Shown here one piece after another: positions 9,601 through 16,787 of a stretch of 43,607 bases of DNA. The stretch covers positions 1 to 43,607 of the forward strand of contig CANBNK010000028.1 in assembly GCA_947371015.1 (NCBI GenBank), given 5' to 3'. Made by a program: the position numbers and the translations under genes. Within the stretch, counting starts at the first letter, position 1. Each line of letters begins with the position of its first letter. Under the pieces are notes generated by a model. It saw only the letters and a list, made by a program, of their open reading frames with translations, did no database searches and was not told the DNA's origin. Origin of the DNA: Acetobacteraceae bacterium (GTDB lineage Bacteria; Pseudomonadota; Alphaproteobacteria; Acetobacterales; Acetobacteraceae).

Positions 9601-9822
9601 GCCCGCCATGGCGACTTCGACCGGGATGGTGACGTAGCGCTCGATCTCCTCGGCGCTCTGCCCGGAGTTCTGCGTGATGATGACCACCTGCGGCGGCACC
9701 GGGTCGGGATAGGCCTCGATATTGAGCTTGGTGAAGCCAATCAGCCCAACCACGATGAAGGCGAAAAACAGCAGCACGACCAGTGGGCGTCGTTGCAGCG
9801 AAAACGCGACGAACTGGCGCAT
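6637..9822 (-). CDS. RND efflux pump inner-membrane subunit, CzcA/HME type
   Basis: This encodes 1061 residues with the usual RND layout: a first transmembrane helix at about 14-32, a large periplasmic loop, helices 2-6 from about 338, a second periplasmic loop and a final helix bundle. Helix 4 carries the heavy-metal-efflux acidic triad in DFGLLVDATVIMVEN (Asp394, Asp400, Glu407), with the same spacing as the CzcA proton/cation relay, which points to metal ions rather than drugs. No membrane-fusion protein, outer-membrane channel or regulator gene adjoins it, which is unusual. The upstream start region has a weak ribosome site. The specific metal is unknown. Confidence 0.9.
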   Translation of the reverse strand: MRQFVAFSLQRRPLVVLLFFAFIVVGLIGFTKLNIEAYPDPVPPQVVIITQNSGQSAEEIERYVTIPVEVAMAGMPNLTSVRSTSLFGLSDVRVQFNFNYTYEQALQQVLNRLAQIDGLPDSVHPTISPLSPIGEIMRYRLVGPPGFGLADLKTLQDWVLNRRFKRLPGVVDVTSFGGLSKSYSVSIDLRRMVAYQLTLPQVVSAIRAGNATVGAGIIRIGPQAAVVQGIGLIRSLEDLGKVVLTAERGLPVRLSDIATVEIGNLPRLGVAGHEDDNDVVLATVLMRRGEQTLPTIRAVQQEVARINAGGILPPGVRIVPLYDREDLVKITTRTVVHNIIEGVALILLIQWLFLGDFRGALVVAATVPFAFLFAIVTMLVRGESANLLSLGALDFGLLVDATVIMVENIYRHLGLARSTGARPVAPATPQGLSGLPLTILRAASEVDKAIFFSALIIIAAFIPLFTLGGVEGRIFGPMSKTYAYAIIGALLATFTITPALAALMLREDSKEKDTPLVRVLRWGHARLYAAAMSMRAVCLLLAALVLGSSIMLMSTLGAEFLPTLEEGNLWVRATMPGTISLEEGNGTVNRIRTVLREFPEVITATSQQGRPDDGTDSAGFFNAEFFLPLKPPDQWTTAPNRDGLVHAMQERLSREFLGVEFSYAQAISDNVQEAASGVKGANAVKVFGPELDIIVQKAAEIRAIMENVRGVADLAVFRVLGQPTVAITIDRDRAARYGLGIDDVNQVIQAAIGGREAGRLYEPGADRNFPIMVRLAESDRDSARAIRRIPIGDRTGATLEDVATIRLVTGTSYIYREDASRYVPIRFSVRGRDPASTVSEAQRLVAAQVVLPPGYRLDWVGEFRNLQEAVARLMVVVPAAFALILVLLYVQFNTLRETLLVFGIVPMSLTGGVAALWVAGLNFSVPAAIGFLALFGITVMEGIILLSHFNHLRSDGMPWRRALDQAGVDRMRPVFMTCFASFTGLLPMALATGIGADVQKPLALVVVGGIGLVPIYILIVFPAMIDLLGKPASERPQRVGLRAGFGWLRASLARRRAGRSA

Positions 9823-9877
9823 GGGGTATATCCGGCGTTGCTGGCGTGCAGCGGTTTGATTGCCGCGACGTTACCTC

Positions 9878-9904
9878 AACTTTAATACTAACTCGCCTTA
9901 AGTT
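9878..9904. promoter_or_regulatory. Possible operator dyad upstream of the RND gene
   Basis: AACTTTAA (9878-9885) and TTAAGTT (9898-9904) form an imperfect inverted repeat in an AT-rich patch within otherwise GC-rich DNA, 56 bp upstream of the RND start codon. The position and symmetry suit a regulator site over the pump promoter. The regulator is not identified, and no promoter boxes could be fixed confidently. Confidence 0.35.
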
Positions 9905-10052
9905 TTGCATAGGTTGGCGCGCGTTGGTGAAGATCCGCCGCCGTGGCTGGCTTGCGGTGCCGCGCCGTGGAGCCTTTGCAAGGCAGCAGCATTGACGACC
10001 TTGCTAGAGGCGGGCCCACTGCTGCGGCGGTTCCGCCTTCGCGGTGCGAACT

Positions 10053-11042
10053 TCAGTCGGCGGTCAGCAGCCCGTCGCGCACCAGCGCCGCCATCTGCTG
10101 GCGCTGCTGGGCGACGAAGGCGCCGAACTCGGCGGGCGAGTTGCCCAGCGGCACCTGGCCCACCGCGGCCAGGCGCTGCGCCACCGCCGGCTCCCGCAGC
10201 GCGCCTACCACTGCCGCATGCAGCCGGGCCAGCACGGCGGGGGGCGTGCCCGCCACGGTCCACAGCCCGATCCAGTCATTCCAGACGAATCCGGGAAAAC
10301 CCTGCTCGGCCACGGTCGGCACCTGCGCCAGGTTGGGCAGGCGTTCGGCACTGGCCACCGCCAGGGCGCGCAGCCGGCCTTCCTGCACCAGCGGCACCGC
10401 CTGGGGCAGGGTGGAGAAGGTGAACGCCGTCTCCCCCGCCAGCAGCCCGGCCATGGCGGGCGCGCTGCCGCGGTAGGGCACATGCGTGGCGCGCAGCCCC
10501 GCGCGTTGCAGCCACAGCGCCGCGGCCTGGTGTGGCGCGGCGGCGATGCCGCTGCTGGCATAGGCCGGCGGCTGCGGCTGCGCGCGCATCCAGGCGACGA
10601 ACTCGGCCAGGGTGCGCGCCGGCACCGCCGCGTTCACCACCAGCACCAACGGGTTCACCACCAGTTGGGTCAGCGGCGCAAACGCGCTGGCGTAATCGAA
10701 GCTCAACCCCTTCAGCAGCGTCGCGTTGGCGGCGTGGGGGGAGGCATCGGCCAGCAAGGTCAGCCCATCCGGCGCGGCCTGCGCCACCGCGGCGCAACCG
10801 ATGCTGCCCGAGGCGCCGCCGCGGTTCTCCACCACCACCGGCTGGCCCAGCGCCTGGCCCATCGGTCCGGCGATCAGGCGCGCCGGCGTATCCACGCCAC
10901 CGCCCGGCGGCCAGGCCACCACCAGGCGCAGCGGATGCGCCGGCCAGGGGGCGGGCTGGGCCGAGGCAATGCCCGGCAGGATGGCGCCAGGCACGGTGGC
11001 ACCGGGCAGGGCGGCGAGCAGCAGGCGGCGTGTGATCATCAT
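10053..11042 (-). CDS. Bug/TctC-family tripartite tricarboxylate transporter binding protein
   Basis: This encodes 329 residues with an N-terminal signal peptide (MMITRRLLLAALPG through IASAQ). The sequences PLRLVVAWPPGGGVDTPARL and GQPVVVENRGGASGSIG are the ligand-binding loops typical of the Bug family, which bind carboxylates in the periplasm. The ATG at 11042 is preceded by AGGGAAG; reading further upstream would run into the neighbouring gene. No TctA/TctB permease is adjacent, as is common for the many Bug proteins of Acetobacteraceae and Burkholderiales. It diverges from the SDR gene across 67 bp, suggesting shared control. Confidence 0.9.
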   Translation of the reverse strand: MMITRRLLLAALPGATVPGAILPGIASAQPAPWPAHPLRLVVAWPPGGGVDTPARLIAGPMGQALGQPVVVENRGGASGSIGCAAVAQAAPDGLTLLADASPHAANATLLKGLSFDYASAFAPLTQLVVNPLVLVVNAAVPARTLAEFVAWMRAQPQPPAYASSGIAAAPHQAAALWLQRAGLRATHVPYRGSAPAMAGLLAGETAFTFSTLPQAVPLVQEGRLRALAVASAERLPNLAQVPTVAEQGFPGFVWNDWIGLWTVAGTPPAVLARLHAAVVGALREPAVAQRLAAVGQVPLGNSPAEFGAFVAQQRQQMAALVRDGLLTAD

Positions 11043-11109
11043 GCGGCGAGCTTCCCTGGCGGCGGCGCCCGGGTCTAGCCTTTCCGTACCGAACCAGGAG
11101 CAGTTCCGC

Positions 11110-11889
11110 ATGACGGCACCCCGTAAGACCGCGATCATCACTGGCGGCGCCCGTGGTATCGGCCGCGCCAGTGCCCTGGCGCTGGCCCGCCATGGCTTCG
11201 CGGTGGCGGTGCTGGACATGCGCGAAGCCCCGCTGGCGCAGACGCTGGCAGAGCTTAAGGCACTGGGCGTGCCGGCCATGTCCTTCCTGGCGGATACCTC
11301 CGACCACCAGCTGGCCAAGCGCCTGGCGGCCGAGGTTGTCAGCGAATGGGGCCGGATCGACGTGCTGTTCAACAACGCCGCGGTGCCACAGACCAAACGC
11401 CTGCTGGAGATCACCGAAGCCGAATGGGATGCCGAGATGTCGGTGAACCTTAAGGGCTACTTCAACTGGTCCCAGGCGGTGGCGCCGATCATGCTGGCGC
11501 AGGCGCGGCCAGGGGTTCATGGGTCTCAGCTTGGCGGGCGCATCATCAACACCTCCTCGGTGGCGGCGCATACCGGCGGCAGCCCGCATGCCATCAGCAA
11601 GTTTGCCTATGCCGCGGCCAAGGCCGGCGTGCTGGGGCTGACCAAGGGGCTGGCGAAGGATTTGGCACCGGCCATCGCGGTCAACGCCATCTGTCCCGGC
11701 AGCATCGAAACCGACCGCACGCGGGAAGGCTTCGCCCCGCACATGCAGCGCATCATCGACAGCACGCCGATGGGCCGCGTCGGCACGCCCGAGGACATCG
11801 CCGTGGTTGTCGCCTTCCTGGCCACGATGGAGCCCTGCTTCATGACCGGCGAGGTGCTGGATGTGGACGGGGGCGCGAACGTCAACTAG
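11110..11889 (+). CDS. SDR-family NAD(P)-dependent oxidoreductase
   Basis: This encodes 259 residues with a classical short-chain dehydrogenase layout. The TGGARGIGRASALAL dinucleotide loop is at the N-terminus, Asp follows strand 2 (VLDMRE, favouring NAD), NNAA comes next, and INTSSVAAHTG supplies the catalytic serine. The active-site lysine region is SKFAYAAAKAG, where the expected Tyr-x3-Lys reads YAAAK. The C-terminus is GEVLDVDGGANVN. AGGAGC precedes the ATG. The substrate is unknown; the gene shares its divergent promoter region with a carboxylate-binding protein. Confidence 0.9.
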   Translation: MTAPRKTAIITGGARGIGRASALALARHGFAVAVLDMREAPLAQTLAELKALGVPAMSFLADTSDHQLAKRLAAEVVSEWGRIDVLFNNAAVPQTKRLLEITEAEWDAEMSVNLKGYFNWSQAVAPIMLAQARPGVHGSQLGGRIINTSSVAAHTGGSPHAISKFAYAAAKAGVLGLTKGLAKDLAPAIAVNAICPGSIETDRTREGFAPHMQRIIDSTPMGRVGTPEDIAVVVAFLATMEPCFMTGEVLDVDGGANVN

Positions 11890-11928
11890 CGTCTGGCAGG
11901 CGCAGACAGCAGCGCCAGCCAGACGCTA
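11887..11928 (+). terminator. Stem-loop terminator at the end of the SDR gene
   Basis: An 11-bp outer stem (11887-11897 with 11918-11928) is extended, after one A-A mismatch, by a 5-bp inner stem (11899-11903 with 11912-11916) around an 8-base loop. It begins at the SDR stop codon. There is no T-run immediately after it, but this is the strongest structure between the two genes. Confidence 0.7.
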
Positions 11929-12025
11929 ACTTCATGTTTTGTCGTGTGCTTCACGTCTCCAGCGAGTCCGCCTACGACGATCACACGCTCGGCAGCACGA
12001 CCACGCCGAAGCCAAGGGACCCCGC

Positions 12026-12943
12026 ATGCACCAGCAACACGCCGCCATCATCGGTTGCGGCCTCATGGGCTGCGACATCGCCGCCATCTTCCTGGCCGGT
12101 GGCTGGCGGGTCACAGCGGTGGAACCCAACCGCGCGCATTGGCCGAAGGCGCTGGACCGCATGGCCAGCAGCATCGGCCAGTTGGAAGGCGACCCTGGCC
12201 GCAGCGCCAATGCCAGCATCGTCGAGACCCTGGCCGATATCGGCTGGTCCGACGTGGCGGTGGTGGTGGAAGCCGCGCCGGAACAGCTGGCGCTCAAACA
12301 GAAAATCTTCGCCGAACTCGATAAGCTGGTGCCGGCCGGCATTCCCATTGCCAGCAATGCCAGCGGCTATCGCATCACCGATATCGTCGGCGACTGCGCC
12401 ACGCGGAGCCGCATGGCCAACCTGCACTTCTTCCTGCCCGCCCACCTGGTGCCCGGCGTGGAAGTGGTGCAGGGCGAGCACACCGAAAAGCAGGTCTGCG
12501 ACAGGCTGGCCGATATCATGTCCAGCCTCGGCCGGGTGCCGATCCGCGTGGCGCGGGACGTCCCGGGCTTCCTGGCCAACCGCATCCAGCACGCGCTGAT
12601 GCGGGAGGCCTTCAACGTCATCGACGAAGGCCTTGGCTCCGCCGAGGATGTCGATAACGCCGTGCGCTACTGCTTCGGCTTCCGCTACCTGTCGGCCGGG
12701 CCGATCATGCAGAAGGAACTGGCCGGGCTGGAGACGCAGCTGGCCGCCGCCGCGACCATCTACCCCAGCCTGCACAACGGCACCGAACCCAGCCCCACCT
12801 TGCAGAAGCTGGTGGCGGAGAACCGCCTGGGCCCGAAGACCGGCCGCGGCTTCTGGGACTGGACCGAGGAAAAGGCCGCCGCCGAGCGCGCCCGCTATGA
12901 ACGCGCGCTGCTGGCCAGCATGAAGGTGCTGAAGGGGGAATAG
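12026..12943 (+). CDS. 3-hydroxyacyl-CoA dehydrogenase family NAD-binding protein
   Basis: This encodes 305 residues. The N-terminal Rossmann fold has GCGLMG (GxGxxG) and an acidic VEPN after strand 2, which favours NAD. VVEAAPEQLALKQKIFAEL and the catalytic His region ANLHFFLPAHLVPGVEVVQG follow, then the helical C-terminal domain with DVPGFLANRIQHALMREA and GPKTGRGFWDW. The family oxidises L-3-hydroxyacyl-CoA or related hydroxy acids. The usual HFFNP is HFFLP here, so a non-CoA hydroxy acid is possible. The ATG at 12026 follows AAGGGA. The gene is alone on its transcript, with no thiolase or hydratase nearby. Confidence 0.85.
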   Translation: MHQQHAAIIGCGLMGCDIAAIFLAGGWRVTAVEPNRAHWPKALDRMASSIGQLEGDPGRSANASIVETLADIGWSDVAVVVEAAPEQLALKQKIFAELDKLVPAGIPIASNASGYRITDIVGDCATRSRMANLHFFLPAHLVPGVEVVQGEHTEKQVCDRLADIMSSLGRVPIRVARDVPGFLANRIQHALMREAFNVIDEGLGSAEDVDNAVRYCFGFRYLSAGPIMQKELAGLETQLAAAATIYPSLHNGTEPSPTLQKLVAENRLGPKTGRGFWDWTEEKAAAERARYERALLASMKVLKGE

Positions 12944-13041
12944 TCGCGGCCAAGCCAAGCTTGGTCCGCCCGCGGCCGGGCCGGTTGGGCTCGCTCTAAG
13001 CACACGATGTTCCGATCAGCGGTCCGCCGATTGCGAGCCGA

Positions 13042-13165
13042 GCCGCCGAATGGCGGCCGCGGCTTATGCCGCATCACGCGTCAGCGTGCCTTCGCACGAC
13101 GCCAAGGGCCGCGGAGGCGGCCCGCCCGGCGATTGAGGGCGCGCGAAGGTTTATCCTTCGTGCGC
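13042..13165. terminator. Array of five stem-loops between convergent genes
   Basis: Five short perfect stems follow each other: 13042-13047/13052-13057 (loop GAAT), 13059-13063/13068-13072 (TTAT), 13075-13079/13084-13088 (GTCA), 13106-13112/13117-13123 (GGAG) and 13139-13149/13155-13165 (11 bp with one G-U pair, loop TTTAT). The last lies just beyond the minus-strand kinase gene and probably terminates it. The others may serve the plus-strand dehydrogenase gene or form a structured RNA. Confidence 0.6.
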
Positions 13166-13171
13166 TTGGGC

Positions 13172-14611
13172 TCAGGCCGCCGGCTCGCTCACCCCGGCAA
13201 TGCGCAACTCGCCGCCCCATTCGGACAGCAGGTCGCTTCCGGGCATGCTGTCGGCGCCGGCCTGCTGCGGCTGCACCAGCACGTCCGGCCGCAACGCGCG
13301 GATGGTATCCGCCGGGCTGCCATTGCCCAGCGCGGTCACCAGGTCCACCAGCGGAAGTTCGGCCAGAGCCGCGGCCTCGGCGCTGTCCAGCAGGCCGGCC
13401 ACGCCCACCACCAGCCGGTCGCACCAGCCGCGCGCCTGCTCCAGCAAGCCTTGCCCGGCGGCACTGGCGAAATGCCCGGCATCCCCGGCCAGGAAGCCGA
13501 TCCGCAAGCCGCGCCGGCGCCAGCGCTCTGCCCGCTCCACCGCCTGGCCGCGGCTACACAGTTTGCGCGCCGCCAGCAGGCCGGGGGTGAGCATTTCCAG
13601 CAACTCGTCTTCGCGCACCACGGCGATGCCGGTCTTGCCCATGGCGACGCCAGCCGCCAGTGCCGCCAGCCGGGCGATCAACGGCAGCGCCAGCCCAGCG
13701 GCCATGCCAGCCGCCGCCACCGCCACCACCGCATCGCCGGCCCCGGCGGGGTCCACCAGCTCGGCGGCCTCGCAGCGGAACTGCAGCACCTGGTCGGTCC
13801 CCGGTGCCGCGCCGCCCTGCACCAGGGTCAGGCCATCCTCGCCGCGCACCACCAGCACGGCGCCAAAGCCATGCACCGCCCGCAGCGTCCGTGCCGCGGC
13901 GGCCACCTCGGCCGAGGTCCCCACCGGCAGGCCGGTCGCCTCGGCCAGTTCGTCGCGTTCCGGGATGATCAGGTCGGCCCCGGCGAAGCGCGCGTGGTCG
14001 CCGCCCTGCGGGTCCACCACCACCTTGCGGCCGCCAGCATGGGCGGCGGCGATCAGCCGCGCCGGGGTATCCCCGGTCAGCACACCTTTGCGATAGTCGC
14101 TCAGCACCATAACCGCCGTCGCCGCGGCGGCGTCGCTGGCGATGCGGATCAAGCGGTCCGCCAGCCGGGGATGGATCGGCGCCACCTGTTCCTGGTCGGC
14201 GCGCAATATCTGTTGGCCGGCGGCCACGAAGCGGGTTTTGGTGGTGGTCGCCCGCCCACCCTGCACCAGCAGCCAGGGCTCCACGCCAGGTTGGCCGCCG
14301 ATCAAGCCGGTCAGGTCGCTGCCAGCCTGGTCGTCGCCGACCACGGAGACGAAGGCCACGGCTGAACCCAGCGCGGTCAGGCAACGCACCACATTGCCGG
14401 CCCCGCCGGGCAGCGCCAGTTCGCGCTCCACCGAAAGCACCGGCACCGGCGCCTCCGGGCTGATCCGCAGCACCTGGCCATAGACGTAGCGGTCCAGCAT
14501 GGCGTCGCCCACCACAAGGGCGGTGCCGCGGCGCAATTGCCGCACGGCGTCGGCCAGCTGGGCCTGGGTCGGTTCCGGGGCGGGGGGAGTTTCTGACGCG
14601 GGACCGTGCAT
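13172..14611 (-). CDS. D-beta-D-heptose 7-phosphate kinase (RfaE1/HldE-like) with degenerate C-terminal domain
   Basis: This encodes about 479 residues. Residues ~20-345 are a PfkB/ribokinase-type kinase: VVGDAMLDRYVYG, LPGGAGNVVRCLTALG, the conserved N/E segment PERDELAEATG, and the ATP-site DPAGAGDAVVA near 287. This matches the HldE N-terminal domain that phosphorylates heptose-7-phosphate for LPS core. Residues ~365-479 align with the HldE nucleotidylyltransferase domain (LLEQAR..CDRLVVGV, then LRPDVLV). However, the NGxFDxxHxGH signature is replaced by AGDAGHFASAAGQG, the KGxDY motif is gone, and the terminal STT loop is missing. The adenylyltransferase half is therefore probably inactive. 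The start is uncertain: ATG at 14611 or 14629. Confidence 0.8.
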   Translation of the reverse strand: MHGPASETPPAPEPTQAQLADAVRQLRRGTALVVGDAMLDRYVYGQVLRISPEAPVPVLSVERELALPGGAGNVVRCLTALGSAVAFVSVVGDDQAGSDLTGLIGGQPGVEPWLLVQGGRATTTKTRFVAAGQQILRADQEQVAPIHPRLADRLIRIASDAAAATAVMVLSDYRKGVLTGDTPARLIAAAHAGGRKVVVDPQGGDHARFAGADLIIPERDELAEATGLPVGTSAEVAAAARTLRAVHGFGAVLVVRGEDGLTLVQGGAAPGTDQVLQFRCEAAELVDPAGAGDAVVAVAAAGMAAGLALPLIARLAALAAGVAMGKTGIAVVREDELLEMLTPGLLAARKLCSRGQAVERAERWRRRGLRIGFLAGDAGHFASAAGQGLLEQARGWCDRLVVGVAGLLDSAEAAALAELPLVDLVTALGNGSPADTIRALRPDVLVQPQQAGADSMPGSDLLSEWGGELRIAGVSEPAA

Positions 14612-14645
14612 TCCCCTGCGGTACCCCATGCTACCGTTCAATGGC

Positions 14646-14708
14646 AAGGTGCGGCGCGCCTGTTGAGAAAGGTGCGGCGCGCCTGTGGGCAAGCCGCGGC
14701 GCGCCGTT
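14646..14708. repeat. Short direct repeats centred on GGCGCGCC
   Basis: An 18-bp unit at 14646-14663 recurs exactly at 14669-14686, and a diverged third copy spans about 14691-14708. Each contains the palindromic core GGCGCGCC or a near form. It lies between the kinase start and the phosphatase stop. No function can be assigned. Confidence 0.6.
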
Positions 14709-14746
14709 GCGCCAGCGTCGCGCTGCCCGGGCGCCCAGGGAAAGGG

Positions 14747-15460
14747 TCATGCCGCCAGGAATCCCATGCGGTGGGCCTCCAGTACCAGGCAGGTCAGGTC
14801 GCCGCCGAAGCAGGCACCGGTGTCGATACCGATCCGGTTCTCCCGCACCACCGGCCGCGCGCTGGGCGTATGCCCATGCACCACTATCCCGGGCAACTCA
14901 CCTTCCCAGGACAGGAAGGGCTCGCGGATCCACAGGAGGTCGAAGGGGTCCTGGGCCTCCAGCGGAACCTCGGGCCGCAGCCCGGCATGGGTGAACAAGT
15001 AGTCGCCGGCCTGCCACAGCAGCCGGCAGCGGCGCAGCAGGTCCAGGTGCGGCCCCGGCAAGCAGTGGTGCCAATGCGGGTCCTCGGGCTCGGCGCCATA
15101 GCTGGCCAGGGTCGCGGCGCCGCCATTCTCCAGCCAATAGGGCAGGGCGCCGGGGTGGGCGTCCGGCGCGGCGGCGTCCAGCAGCATGGTCTCGTGGTTG
15201 CCCATCAGGTTCACCATCTGCGCCCCCGGCACCGGTGGCGGCCCGAGCAGCCGTTCCAGCACCGCGGCGCTGTCCGGCCCGCGGTCGATGTAGTCCCCCA
15301 GATGCACCAGGGTGATGCGCGGCCCGGGCCGGCGCGCCGCATCCTCGGCGATCAGCGCGTGCAGGATCGCCAGTTGCTGGGCGCAACCATGCACGTCGCC
15401 CACGGCATAAATTCGCTCGCCCGGCGGCAAGGCGCCCGGCGCTAAGGCTTCGTTCAGCAT
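14747..15460 (-). CDS. PPP-family metallophosphatase (bacterial serine/threonine phosphatase-like)
   Basis: This encodes 237 residues. The signature motifs appear in order: GDVHG (~21), GDYIDRGP (~55), GNHE (~87), the catalytic histidine region, and VVHGHTPS plus GIDTGACFGG near the C-terminus. These bind a dinuclear metal centre. Short bacterial relatives dephosphorylate proteins or diadenosine polyphosphates. The gene runs in the same direction as the heptose kinase, 135 bp upstream of it. The target is unknown. A possible link to the neighbouring degenerate-EAL genes on the opposite strand rests only on proximity. Confidence 0.85.
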   Translation of the reverse strand: MLNEALAPGALPPGERIYAVGDVHGCAQQLAILHALIAEDAARRPGPRITLVHLGDYIDRGPDSAAVLERLLGPPPVPGAQMVNLMGNHETMLLDAAAPDAHPGALPYWLENGGAATLASYGAEPEDPHWHHCLPGPHLDLLRRCRLLWQAGDYLFTHAGLRPEVPLEAQDPFDLLWIREPFLSWEGELPGIVVHGHTPSARPVVRENRIGIDTGACFGGDLTCLVLEAHRMGFLAA

Positions 15461-15578
15461 GAACCGCGAGTTTACCTGAGCTGGAGCTGCTCCGCACCGC
15501 GCCGAGCAACACCGCGCCAGGATAGCGCATGAACGTGACATCTGCTTCCGCCGGCCCGCCCTTGGGCGCCCCCGGCGC

Positions 15579-16787
15579 ATGAACGCCCCGACACCCCTGG
15601 CGCTGATGGGCGCGGGCCAGCCGGCCAACCGCGGCGCCTTGCTGGAAGCCGGGCGCCGTGCCGTGGCTGCCGGCGTGACCGGGCGCGTTGCGCTGCGGCT
15701 GCTCGGGGTGCCCAGCGCCAGCCATCGCCGCCGGGTGCTGAAGGTGCTGCTGCAGGATGCCGCCCAGACCGGTGGTGGCCAGGTGTTCGAGACGACGACC
15801 GGGGAAATGCTGCTGCTGGGCACCCAGGCCTCCGCCGCCGCCCGCGCCACCGCGGCGCTGGGCCGGCTGGCTGGCAGCGTGCCGCTGGTGCTGGAAACCT
15901 GGCCGCTGCCGCAGGAAGCGCAGCGGCTGATGGCCTGGGTGGAATCCGCCAACCTGCTGCCGGCCGCGGGCCCCGCCCCGGCAACGCCCGGCATCGGTGG
16001 GCTGGATGCGCTGCTGGCGACCCTGCCGCCCGAGCTGGTGCTGCGGCGCCGCGCCATCCTGCGGCTGGGTAGCGAAATGGCGTTGCCCGGACGCCTGCTG
16101 GAACTCTCCCGCCCCGCGCTCGCGGCCGAACTCGGCGCCCTGGCCGAGGACGCCGACCTGCGCCGCCATGCCGAGGACGCCCTGGTGCGCCGCCTGTTGC
16201 CCCAGCTGGCCACGCCCGGCCCGCTGCGGCCGCAGGGCACGCTGTTGCTGCCACTGCCGATCGACCACCTGCCTGGCCCGGTGCCCCGCCCCGGCATTGT
16301 CGGCGTGCTGCCGTTGCAGGCCGCCGCCGACCCGGATGCGCTGGAGGAACGCCGCAGCGCCCTGGCCGAACAGGGCTGGGGTCTCGCCATCGGCGGACTG
16401 GACGCCGCCGCGCTGCGGCTGGTGGACGCGGACGCGATCCCGGCCGATTGGCTGCTGCTGCAATGGTCGCCTGCGCTGGCCGCGCTTAACCCGGCCCTGG
16501 CGCCCGCCACCCTGCGGCGCTGCCTGCTGCTGGGCTGCGACGCGCCGGATGCGCTGGCCTGGGGCCAGTCCCGCGGCATCAACCGCTTCGTCGGGCCGCA
16601 TGTGGAGGCCGTGCTGGCCGCTGCCCGGCTGGCCGGCTGCCGGGACTCCGCCGGCTGCACCCAGCGCCAATGCGGCGAGCGCGCTGCCGCCACCGCCGCC
16701 GCCGCCCGCATAGCCTGCCGCAACCACGCTCTGCTGGACGCCACCTTGCCGCTGCCGAAACCGGGCGTGGCGGGCGCCGCCGCATGA
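15579..16787 (+). CDS. Protein of unknown function with degenerate EAL-like C-terminal domain
   Basis: This encodes 402 residues. Residues ~260-345 parallel the next protein: a GWGLAIGGLDAAAL segment, then PADWLLLQWSPAL, then WGQSRGINRFVGPHV. These occupy the positions of the EAL-domain segments ending in D-x-LK and the terminal GxxxxQG. The catalytic E-A-L, the DDFGxG loop and the metal-binding acidic residues are absent, so c-di-GMP hydrolysis is unlikely. The tail after ~345 has four cysteines (C-x5-C-x4-C, then one more ~14 residues on), unusual for this window; third-position GC stays high, so no frameshift is implied. It is coupled to the next gene by ATGA overlap. Confidence 0.65.
   Translation: MNAPTPLALMGAGQPANRGALLEAGRRAVAAGVTGRVALRLLGVPSASHRRRVLKVLLQDAAQTGGGQVFETTTGEMLLLGTQASAAARATAALGRLAGSVPLVLETWPLPQEAQRLMAWVESANLLPAAGPAPATPGIGGLDALLATLPPELVLRRRAILRLGSEMALPGRLLELSRPALAAELGALAEDADLRRHAEDALVRRLLPQLATPGPLRPQGTLLLPLPIDHLPGPVPRPGIVGVLPLQAAADPDALEERRSALAEQGWGLAIGGLDAAALRLVDADAIPADWLLLQWSPALAALNPALAPATLRRCLLLGCDAPDALAWGQSRGINRFVGPHVEAVLAAARLAGCRDSAGCTQRQCGERAAATAAAARIACRNHALLDATLPLPKPGVAGAAA

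Noticed and set aside
10044-11078. A plus-strand frame opposite the Bug/TctC gene
   Set aside because: The minus-strand protein has a signal peptide and family motifs, while the plus-strand translation is His/Gln/Arg/Gly-rich shadow sequence.
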